From Hydractinia symbiolongicarpus (taxonomy: Eukaryota > Cnidaria > Hydrozoa > Anthoathecata > Hydractiniidae), in assembly GCF_029227915.1 (NCBI RefSeq), contig NC_079877.1, positions 34,189,851 through 34,253,850 of the forward strand: 64,000 bases of DNA, in the 5' to 3' direction. A model generated the notes under the pieces. The model had not been told where the DNA came from and searched no databases. It saw only the letters and a program-made list of their open reading frames with translations. Positions within the stretch are counted from its first letter, which is position 1, and each line of letters starts with the position of its first letter. The position numbers were made by a program, and so were the translations under genes. Of this stretch, positions 1-10,771 are shown in pieces.

Positions 1-373
1 ATACATGTTGGTACGAATGTGTGACGCAACCGTTGTAACTCAAACGGATTGACACCGTTAGAAAATCATTGAAATTTAGTTTTAGAAACTGTCTCTATTT
101 CTTCAGCGCGCGATAACGGCTAGGATTGGTCCCACAATAAAAAATGACTTATTTATCTAAATTTTTAAATAAAGCGTTACCACAGCGCCCAGTGTAATCG
201 GTGAGTTCCATCAATCAAGTCAAACTAAGAAAAATGTCATTTCTTGTAGTCAAAATGACTCATTTATCAGATTTATAGGGTCAAAGTCTAAAATCAGTTC
301 AACTAAGTCCCACAGTCAATCGTTTCACTGTTGAAAGCAATACAACTTAGTAATATCGGAAGAAAATCACTAA
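1..373. repeat. Reference monomer with internal landmarks
   Basis: This first monomer shows the architecture shared by the array. CCGTT arms lie at 30-34 and 55-59 around AACGG at 43-47, so AACGGattgacaCCGTT (43-59) is a perfect 5-bp dyad with a 7-bp loop. An alternating GCGCGCG run (106-112) precedes TAACGG (114-119). The 17-bp motif AAAATGACTyATTTATC occurs at 141-157 and again at 252-268 (16 of 17 matching, 111 bp apart). TCCCACA occurs at 130-136 and 308-314 (178 bp apart). ACAGTcaatcgtttcACTGT (312-331) is a second dyad. Monomers 1 and 2 share private variants (caatcaagtcaaactaag; tcaactaag) not seen further right. Confidence 0.85.
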
Positions 374-3350
374 ATACATGCTGGTACGATTATGTGACGC
401 AACCGTTCTAACTCAAACGGATTGACACCGTTAGAAAGTCAATGAAATGTAGTTTTTGAAACTGTCTCTATTTCTTCAGCGCGCGATAACGGCTAGGATT
501 GGTCCCACAGTACAAAATGACTTATTTATCTAAATTTTTAAATAAAGCGTTACCACAGCGCCCAGTGTAATCGGTGAGTTCCATCAATCAAGTCAAACTA
601 AGAAAAATGTCATTTCTTGTAGTCAAAATGACTCATTTATCAGATTTATAGGGTCAAAGTCTAAAATCAGTTCAACTAAGTCCCACAGTCAAATGTTTCA
701 CTGTTGAAAGCAATACAACTTAGTAATATCGGAAGAAAATCACTAAATACATGCTGGTACGATTATGTGACGCAACCGTTCTAACTCAAACGGATTGACA
801 CCGTTAGAAAGTCAATGAAATGTAGTTTTTGAAACTGTCTCTATTTCTTCAGCGCGCGATAACGGCTAGGATTGGTCCCACAGTACAAAATGACTTATTT
901 ATCTTAATTTTTAAATAAAGCGTTACCACAGCGCCCAGTGTAATCGCTGAGTTCCAGCAATCATGTCAAACTAAGAAGAATGTCATTTCTTGTAGTCAAT
1001 ATGACTCATTTATCACATTTATAAGGTCAAAGTCCAAAAGCAGTTCAATTAAGTCGCACAGTCAATCGTTTCACAGTTAAAAGCGATGCAACCTAGTAAT
1101 ATCCGAATACTTTCGCTAAATACATGTGGTACGAATATGTTACGCAACTGTTGTAACTCAAACGGATTGACACCGTTAGAAAGTCAATGAAATGTAGTTT
1201 TTGAAACTGTCTCTATTTCTTCAGCGCGCGATAACGGCTAGGATTGTTTCCACAGTACTAAATGACTTATTTATCTTAATTTTTAAAAAAGGGCTACCAC
1301 AGAGCCTAATGTAATCGCTGAATTCCAGCAATCATGTCAAATTAAGAAGAATGCTATTCCTTGGAAACCTATTGCCTCATTTATCACATTTACAAGGTCA
1401 CAGTCCTGAATCAGTTCAAATAATTCCCACAGTCAATCGTTTCACTGTTAAAAGGGATACAACTTAGTATTATCCCAAGAAAATCACTAAATACATTTTG
1501 GTACGAATATGTGACGCAACTGTTGTAACTCAAACGGATTGACACCGTTAGAAAGTCAATGAAATGTGGTTTTTGAAACTGTCTCTATATCTTCAGCGCG
1601 CGCTAACGGCTAGGATTGGTCCCACAGTAAAAATGACTTATTTATCTAACTTTTTAATGAATCGCTACCACAGGGTCCAGTGTAATCACTGAGTTCCGGC
1701 AATCATGTCAAATTAAGAAGAATGTTCTTTCTTGGAGTCCAATTGTCTCATTTATCACACTTATGAGGTCACAGTCCTGAATCAGTTCAAATAATTCCCA
1801 CAGTCAATCGCTTCACTGTTAGAAGCGATGCAACCTAGTAATATCAGAAAAAAATCGTTAATACATGTTGGTACGAATATGTGACCCAACCGTTGTAACT
1901 CAAACGGATTGACACGGTTAGCAAGTCAATCAAATGTACTTTTTGAAGCTGTCTCTATTTCTTCAGCGGGAACTAACGGCTAAGATTGGTCCCACAGTAA
2001 TAAATGACTTATTTTTCTTAACTTTTAAACAAAGCGCTACCACAGCGCCCAGTGTAATTGCTGAGTTCCAGCAATCATGGCAAATTAAGAAGAATATCAT
2101 TTCTTGTAGTCAAAATGACTCATTTATCACATTTATAAGGTCAAAGTCCAAAATCAGTTCAATTAAGTCCCACAGTCAATCGTTTCACTGTTGAAAGCGA
2201 TACAACTTAGTAATATCGGAAAAAAATCACTAAATACATGTTGGTACGAATGTGTGACGCAACCGTTGTAACTCAAACGGATTGACACCGTTAGAAAATC
2301 ATTGAAATTTAGTTTTAGAAACTGTCTCTATTTCTTCAGCGCGCGATAACGGCTAGGATTGGTCCCACAATAAAAAATGACTTATTTATCTAAATCTTAA
2401 AATGAATCGCTACCACACGGTCCAGTGTAATCGCTGAGTTCCGGCAATCATGTCAAATTAAGAAGAACATCATTTCTTGTAGTCAAAGTGACTCATTTAT
2501 CACATTTATAAGGTGAAAGTCCGAAATCAGTTCAATTAAGTCCCACAGTCAATCGGTTCGCTGTTGAAAGCGATACAACTTAGTAATATCGGAAAAAAAT
2601 TACTAAATACATGTTGGTACGAATGTGTGACGCAACCGTTGTAACTCAAACGGATTGACACCGTTAGAAAGTCAATGAAATGTACTTTTTGAAGCTGTCT
2701 CTACTTCTTCAGCGCAAACTAACAGCTAGGATTGGTCCCACAGTAAAATTGACTTATTCATCTTAATTTTTAAATAAAGCGCTACCACAGTGCCCAGTGT
2801 AATCGCTAAGTTCCAGCAATTATGTCAAATTAAGAAGAATGTTATTTCTTGGAGTCCAATTGTCTCACTTACAACATCTATAAGGTCAAAGTCCAAAAGC
2901 AGTTCAATTAAGTCGCACAGTCAATCGTTTCACAGTTAAAAGCGATGCAACCTAGTAATATCCGAATACTTTCGCTAAATACATGTTGGTACGAATATGT
3001 GAGGCAACCGTTGTAACTCAAACGGAATTATACCGCCCAGAAATCAATGAAATGTAGTTTTTGAGAATGTCTTTATTTCTTCAGCGCGTGCTAACGGCCA
3101 GGATTGGTCCCACAGTAAGAAAATCTTATTTATCTAAATATTTAAATAAAGCGCTACCGCAGAGCCTAATGTAACCGCTGAATTCAAGCAATCATGTCAA
3201 ATTCAGAAGAATGTTATTCCTTGGAGACCAATTGGCGCATTAATCACATTTTTAAGGTCACAGTCCAGAATCAGTTGAAATAATTCCCACGGCCAATCGT
3301 TTCACTGTTAAAAGCGATACAACTTAGTAATATCGAAAGGAAATCACTAA
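1..3350. repeat. Mixed-class satellite block, monomers 1-9
   Basis: Monomer starts: 1, 374, 747, 1120, 1491, 1861, 2234, 2607, 2979. Monomers 1-3 are alike: 2 and 3 have 'ctggtacgattatg' heads, and 1 and 2 share 'caatcaagtcaaac'. Monomers 4-9 mix several classes, including the first AATTATACCGCC-type monomer (2979) and a 370-bp class (1491) that recurs at 3351, 5956 and 6697. I see no clean higher-order period in this block. Confidence 0.85.
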
Positions 3351-6300
3351 ATACATGTTGGTACGAATATGTGACGCAACTGTTGCAACTCAAACGGATT
3401 GACACCGTCAGAAAGTCAATGAAATGTGGTTTTTGAAACTGTCTCTATATCTTCAGCGCGCGCTAACGGCTAGGATTGGTCCCACAGTAAAAATGACTTA
3501 TTTATCTAAATTTTTAATGAATCGCTACCACAGGGTCCAGTGTAATCGCTGAGTTCCGGCAATTATGTCAAATTAAGAAGAATGTTCTTTCTTGGAGTCC
3601 AATTGTCTCATTTATGACACTTATGAGGTCACATTCCTGAATCAGTTCAAATAATTCCCACAGTCAATCGCTTCACTGTTAGAAGCGATGCAACCTAGTA
3701 ATATCAGAAAAACATCGTTAATACATGTTGGTACGAATATGTGACCCAACCGTTGTAACTCAAACGGATTGACACCGTTAGCAAGTCAATGAAATGTACT
3801 TTTTGAAGCTGTCTCTATTTCTTCAGCGCAAGCTAACGGCTAGGATTGGTCCCACAGTAAAAAATGAGTTATTTATCTAAATTTTTAACAAAAGGCTACC
3901 CAGAGCCTAATGTAATCACTGAATTTCAGCAATCATGTCAAATTAAAAAGAATGTTATTCCTTGGAGACCTTTTGCCTCATTTATCACATTTATGAGGTC
4001 ACAGTCCTGAATCAGTTCAAATAACTCCCACAGTCAATTATTTCACTGTTAAAAGCGATACAACTTAGGAATATCCGAAGAAAATCACTAAATACATTTT
4101 GGTACGAATATGTGACGCAACTGTTGTAACTCAAACGGATTGACACCGTTAGAAAGTCAATGAAATGTGGTTTTTGAAACTGTCTCTATTTCTTCGGCGC
4201 GCGATAACGGCTAGGATTGGTCCCACAGTAAAAAAAAAGCTTATTTATCTTAATTTTTAAATAAAGCGCTACCACAGCGCCCAGTGTAATCGCTGAGTTC
4301 CAGCAATCATGTCAAATTAAAAAGAATGTTATTTCTTGGAGTCCAATTGTCTCACTTATAACATTTATAAGGTCAAAGTCCAAAATCAGTTCAATTAAGT
4401 CGCACAGTCAAACGTTTCACAGTTAAAAGCGATGCAACCTAGTAATATCCGAATACTTTCGCTAAATACATGTTGATACGAATATGTGACGCAACCGTTG
4501 TAACTCAAACGTAATTATACCGCCAAGAAATCAATGAAATGTAGTTTTTGTGAATGTCTTTATTTCTTCAGCTCGTGCTATCGGCCAGGATTGGTCCCAC
4601 AGTAAGAAAATCTTATTTATCTAAATTTTTAAATAAAGCGCTTCCGCAGAGCCTAATGTAACCGCTGAACTCCAGCAATCATGTCAAATTAAGAAGAATG
4701 TTATTCCTTGGAGACCAATTGGCGCATTAATCACATTTATAAGGTCACAGTCCAGAATCAGTTGAATTAATTCCCACGGTCAATCGTTTCACTGTTAAAA
4801 GCGATACAACTTAGTAATATCGGAAGGAAATCACTAAATACATGTTGGTACGAATATGTGACCCAACCGTTGTAACTCAAACGGATTGACACCGTTAGAA
4901 AGTCAATGAAATGTAGTTTTTGAAACAGTCTCTACTTCTTCAGCGCGCGATAACGGCTAGGATTGTTTCCACAGTAATAAATGACTTATTTTTCTTAACT
5001 TTTAAACAAAGCGCTACCACAGCGCCCAGTGTAATTGCTGAGTTCCAGCAATCATGTCAAATTAAGAAGAATATCATTTCTTGTAGTCAAAATGACTCAT
5101 TTATCACATTTATAAGGTCAAAGTCCAAAATCAGTTCAATTAAGTCCCACAGTCAATCGTTTCACTGTTGAAAGCGATACAACTTAGTAATATCGGAAAA
5201 AAATCACTAAATACATGTTGGTACAAATGTGTGACGCAACCGTTGTAACTCAAACGGAGTGACACCGTTAGAAAGTCAATGAAATTTAGTTTTAGAAACT
5301 GTCTCTATTTCTTCAGCGCGCGATAACGGCTAGGATTGGTCCCACAGTTAAAAATGACTTATTTATCTTAATTTTTAAATAAAGCCTTACCACAGCGCCA
5401 AGTGTAATCGCTGAGTTCCAGCAATCATGTCATATTAAGAAAAATGTTATTTCCTGGCGTCCAATTGTCTCACTTATAACATTTATAAGGTCAAAGTCCA
5501 AAATCAGTTCATTTAAGTCGCACAGTCAAACGTTTCACAGTTAAAAGCGATGCAACCTAGTAATATCCGAATACTTTCGCCAAATACATGTTGGTACAAA
5601 TATGTGACGCAACCGTTGTAACTCAAACGGAATTATACCGCCAAGAAATCAATGAAATGTAGTTTTTGAGAATGACTTTATTTCTTCAGCGCGTGCTAAC
5701 GGCCAGGATTGGTCCCACAGTAAGAAAGTCTTATTTATCTAAATTTTAAAATGAATAACTACCACACGGTCCAGTGTAATCGCTGAGTTCCGGCAATCAT
5801 GTCAAATTAAGAAGAATATCATTTCTTGTAGTCAAAATGACTCATTTATCACATTTATAAGGTCAAAGTCCAAAATCAGTTCAATTAAGTCCCACAGTCA
5901 ATCGTTTCACTGTTGAAAGCGATACAACTTAGTAATATCGGAAAAGAATCACTAAATACATGTTGGTACGAATGTGTGACGCAACCGTTGTAACTCAAAC
6001 GGATTGACACCGTTAGAAAAGCAATGAAATGTAGTTTTTGAAACTGTCTCTATTTCTTCAGCGCGCGATAACGGCTAGGATTGGTGCCACAGTAAAAATG
6101 ACTTATTTATCTAAATTTTTAATGAATCGCTACCACAGGGTCCAGTGTAATCGCTGAGTTCCGGCAATCATGTCAAATTAAGAAGAATGTTCTTTCTTTG
6201 AGTCCAATTGTCTCATTTATCACACTTATGAGGTCACAGTCCTGAATCAGTTCAAATAATTCCCACAGTCAATCGCTTCACTGTTAGAAGCGATGCAACC

Positions 6301-6696
6301 TAGTAATATCAGAAAAACATCGTTAATACATGTTGGTACGAATATGTGACCCAACCGTTGTAACTCAAACGGATTGACACCGTTAGCAAGTCAATGAAAT
6401 GTACTTTTTGAAGCCGTCTGTATTTCTTCAGCGCGATCTAACGGCTACGATTGGTCCCACAGTAAAAAATGAGTTATTTATCTAAATTTTTAACAAAAGG
6501 CTACCCAGAGCCTAATGTAATCGCTGAATTCCAGCAATCATGTCAAATTAAGAAGAATGTTATTCCTTGGAGACCTTTTGCCTCATTTATCACATTTATG
6601 AGGTCACAGTCCTGAATCAGTTCAAATAATTCCCACAGTCAATCGTTTCACTGTTAAAAGCGATACAACTTAGTATTATCCGAAGAAAATCACTAA
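3351..6696. repeat. Nine-monomer higher-order unit, copy 1 (3346 bp)
   Basis: Monomer starts: 3351, 3721, 4092, 4466, 4838, 5211, 5584, 5956, 6326. Monomers 10-14 match monomers 19-23 in order, at an offset of 3346 bp that falls to 3326 after the 19-bp deletion in the later copy. Private shared variants support the pairing, for example 'ttgatacg' heads at 4466 and 7792, 'tacaaat' heads at 5211 and 8910, and 'gaatgacttt' near 5669 and 9369. The copies differ at many single bases, so this duplication looks older than those in the right half. Confidence 0.75.
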
Positions 6697-9600
6697 ATAC
6701 ATTTTGGTACGAATATGTGACGCAACTGTTGTAACTCAAACGGATTGACACCGTTAGAGAGTCAATGAAATGTGGTTTTTGAAACTGTCTCTATATCTTC
6801 AGCGCGCGCTAACGGCTAGGATTGGTCCCACAGTAAAAATGACTTATTTATCTAAATTTTTAATGAATCGCTACCACAGGGTCCAGTGTAATCGCTGAGT
6901 TCCGGCAATCATGTCAAATTAAGAAGAATGTTCTTTCTTGGAGTCCAATTGTCTCATTTATCACACTTATGAGGTCACAGTCCTGAATCAGTTCAAATAA
7001 TTCCCACAGTCAATCGCTTCACTGTTAGAAGCGATGCAACCTAGTAATATCAGAAAAACATCGTTAATACATGTTGGTACGAATATGTGACCCAACCGTT
7101 GTAACTCAAACGGATTGACACCGTTAGCAAGTCAATGAAATGTACTTTTTGAAGCTGTCTGTATTTCTTCAGCGCGATCTAACGGCTACGATTGGTCCCA
7201 CAGTAAAAAATGAGTTATTTATCTAAATTTTTAACAAAAGGCTACCCAGAGCCTAATGTAATCGCTGAATTCCAGCAATCATGTCAAATTAAGAAGAATG
7301 TTATTCCTTGGAGACCTTTTGCCTCATTTATCACATTTATGAGGTCACAGTCCTGAATCAGTTCAAATAACTCCCACAGTCAATTATTTCACTGTTAAAA
7401 GCGATACAACTTAGGAATATCCGAAGAAAATCACTAAATACATTTTGGTACGAATATGTGTCGCAACTGTTGTAACTCAAACGGATTGACACCGTTAGAA
7501 AGTCAATGAAATCTATTTCTTCGGCGCGCGATAACGGCTAGGATTGGTCCCACAGTAAAAAAAGGCTTATTTATCTTAATTTTTAAATAAAGCGCTACCA
7601 CAGCGCCCAGCGTAATCGCTGAGTTCCAGCAATCATGTCAAATTAGGAAGAATGTTATTTCTTGGAGTCCAATTGTCTCACTTATAACATTTATAAGGTC
7701 AAAGTCCAAAATCAGTTCAATTAAGTCGCACAGTCAAACGTTTCACAGTTAAAAGCGATGCAACCTAGTAATATCCGAATACTTTCGCTAAATACATGTT
7801 GATACGAATATGTGACGCAACCGTTGTAACTCAAACGGAATTATACCGCCAAGAAATCAATGAAATGTAGTTTTTGTGAATGTCTTTATTTCTTCAGCGC
7901 GTGCTATCGGCGAGGATTGCTCCCACAGTAAGAAAATCTTATTTATCTAAATTTTTAAATAAAGCGCTTCCGCAGAGCCTAATGTAACCGCTGAATTCCA
8001 GCATTCATGTCAAATTAAGAAGAATGTTATTCCTTGGAGACCAATTGGCGCATTAATCACATTTATAAGGTCACAGTCCAGAATCAGTTGAATTAATTCC
8101 CACGGTCAATCGTTTCACTGTTAAAAGCGATACAACTTAGTAATATCGGAAGGAAATTACTAAATACATGTTGGTACGAATATGCGACCCAACCGTTGTA
8201 ACTCAAACGGATTGACACCGTTAGAAAGTCAATGAAATGTAGTTTTTGAAACTGTCTCTACTTCTTCAGCGCGCGATAACGGCTAGGATTGTTTCCACAG
8301 TAATAAATGACTTATTTTTCTTAACTTTTAAACAAAGCGCTACCACAGCGCCCAGTGTAATTGCTGAGTTCCAGCAATCATGTCAAATTAAGAAGAATAT
8401 CATTTCTTGTAGTCAAAATGACTCATTTATCACATTTATAAGGTCAAAGTTCAAAAACAGTTCAATTAAGTCCCACAGTCAATCGTTTCACTGTTGAAAG
8501 CGATACAACTTAGTAATATCGGAAAAAAATCACTAAATACATGTTGGTACGATTTTGTGACGCAACCGTTGTAACTCAAACGGATTGACACCGTTAGAAA
8601 ATCAATGAAATTTAGTTTTAGAAACTGTCTCTATTTCTTCAGCGCGCGATAACGGCTAGGGTTGGTCCCACAATAAAAAATGACTTATTTATCTTAATTT
8701 TTAAATAAAGCCTTACCACAGCGACCAGTGTAATCGCTGAGTTCCAGCAATCATGTCAAATTAAGAAGAATATCATTTCTTGTAGTCAAAATGACTCATT
8801 CATCACATTTATAAGGTCAAAGTCCAAAGTTAGTTCAATTAAATCCCACAGTCAATCGTTTCACTGTTGAAAGCGATACAACTTAGTAATATCGGAAAAA
8901 AATCACTAAATACATGTTGGTACAAATGTGTGACGCAACCGTTGTAACTCAAACGGATTGACACCGTTAGAAAATCAATGAAATTTAGTTTTAGAAACTG
9001 TCTCTATTTTTTCAGCGCGCGATAACGGCTAGGATTGGTCCCACAGTTAAAAATGACTTATTTATCTTAATTTTTAAATAAAGCCTTACCACAGCGCCCA
9101 TTGTAATCGCTGAGTTCCAGCAATCATGTCAAATTAAGAAGAATGTTATTTCCTGGCGTCCAATTGTCTCACTTATAACATTTATAAGGTCAAAGTTCAA
9201 AATCAGTTCATTTAAGTCGCACAGTCAAACGTTTCACAGTTAAAAGCGATGCAACCTAGTAATATCCGAATACTTTCGCCAAATACATGTTGGTACAAAT
9301 ATTTGACGCAACCGATGTAACTCAAACGGAATTATACCGCCAAGAAATCAATGAAATGTAGTTTTTGAGAATGACTTTATTTCTTCAGCGCGCGATAACG
9401 GCTAGGATTGGTCCCACAATAAAAAATGACTTATTTATCTTAATTTTTAAATAAAGCCTTACCACAGCGCCCATTGTAATCGCTGAGTTCCGGCAATCAT
9501 GTCAAATTAAGAAGAATATCATTTCTTGTAGTCAAAATGACTCATTTATCACATTTTTAAGGTCAAAGTCCAAAATCAGTTCAATTAAGTCCCACAGTCA

Positions 9601-10771
9601 ATCGTTTCACTGTTGAAAGCGATACAACTTAGTAATATCGGAAAAAAATCACTAAATACATGTTGGTACGAATGTGTGACGCAACCGCTGTAACTCAAAC
9701 GGATTGACACCGTTAGAAAATCAATGAAATTTAGTTTTAGAAACTGTCTCTATTTCTTCAGCGCGCGATAACGGCTAGGATTGGTCCCACAATAAAAAAT
9801 GACTTATTTATCTTAATTTTTAAATAAAGCCTTACCACAGCGCCCAGTGTAATCTCTGAGTTCCAGCAATCATGTCAAATTAAGAAGAATATCATTTCTT
9901 GTAGTCAAAATGACTCATTTATCACATTTATAAGGTCAAAGTCCAAAATCAGTTCAATTAAGTCCCACAGTCAATCGTTTCACTGTTGAAAGCGATACAA
10001 CTTAGTAATATCGGAAAAAAATCACTAAATACATGTTGGTACAAATGTGTGACGCAACCGTTGTAACTCAAACGGATTGACACCGTTAGAAAATCAATGA
10101 AATTTAGTTTTAGAAACTGTCTCTATATCTTCAGCGCGCGCTAACGGCTAGGATTGGTCCCACAGTAAAAATGACTTATTTATCTAAATTTTTAATGAAT
10201 CGCTACCACAGGGTCCAGTGTAATCGCTGAGTTCCGGCAATCATGTCAAATTAAGAAAAATGTTCTTTCTTGGAGTCCAATTGTCACATTTATCACACTT
10301 ATGAGGTCACAGTCCAAAGTTAGTTCAATTAAGTCCCACAGTCAATCGTTTCACTGTTTGAAGCGATGCAACCTAGTAATATCCGAATACTTTCGCTAAA
10401 TACATGTTGGTACGAATATGTGACGCAACCGTTGTAACTCAAACGGAATTATACCGCCAAGAAATCAATGAAATGTAGTTTTTGAGAATGTCTATATTTC
10501 TTCAGCGCGTGCTAACGGCCAGGATTGGTCCCACAGTAAGAAAATTTTATTTATCTAAATTTTAAAATGAATCGCTACCACACGGTCCAGTGTAATCGCT
10601 GAGTTCTGGCAATCATGTCAAATTAAGAAGAATATTATTTCTTGAAGTCAAAATGATTCATCTATCACATTTATGAGGTGAAAATCCAAAATCAGTTCAA
10701 TTAAGTCCCACAGTCAAACGTTTTACAGTTAAAAGCGATACAACTTAGTAATATCGGAAGGAAATCACTAA
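6697..10771. repeat. Nine-monomer higher-order unit, copy 2, extended by further monomers
   Basis: Monomer starts: 6697, 7067, 7438, 7792, 8164, 8537, 8910, 9283, 9656, 10029, 10400. Monomers 19-23 repeat 10-14. Monomers 25 and 26 correspond to 15 and 16, with 24 (8537) extra. Monomers 28-29 repeat the 15-16 pattern again ('tacaaat' head, then an AATTATACC-type monomer). About 600 bp around monomer 18 (roughly 6100-6700) also recur 741 bp later (roughly 6841-7441), a dimer duplication nested in the larger one. Confidence 0.7.
7438..7791. repeat. Short 354-bp monomer with a 19-bp internal deletion
   Basis: Compared with its partner at 4092, this monomer lacks 19 bp, the segment running from 'gtggttttt' to 'actgtct'. 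The sequence reads 'caatgaaatctatttcttc' with the join at about 7512/7513. The flanks share only one base, so it does not look like slippage on a direct repeat. It is the only monomer in the window this short. It moves every later base 19 bp out of the family spacing and makes a useful marker for this copy. Confidence 0.9.

Noticed and set aside
50-60. Bacterial-like -35 box TTGACA in each monomer ('attgacaccg')
   Set aside because: There is no suitably spaced -10 element or gene downstream, and the context is a eukaryote-type satellite. It is chance sequence multiplied by the array.
163-175. AATAAA-like polyadenylation signal ('tttaaataaagcg')
   Set aside because: It is part of the AT-rich middle of one monomer group and varies to 'aaatgaatcg' or 'aaacaaagcg' in others. 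No transcript unit can be tied to it.
1110-1126. CENP-B-box-like 'tttcgctaaatacatg'
   Set aside because: It shares TTCG and an A at the right spacing but lacks the essential CGGG end, so it does not meet the CENP-B box consensus.
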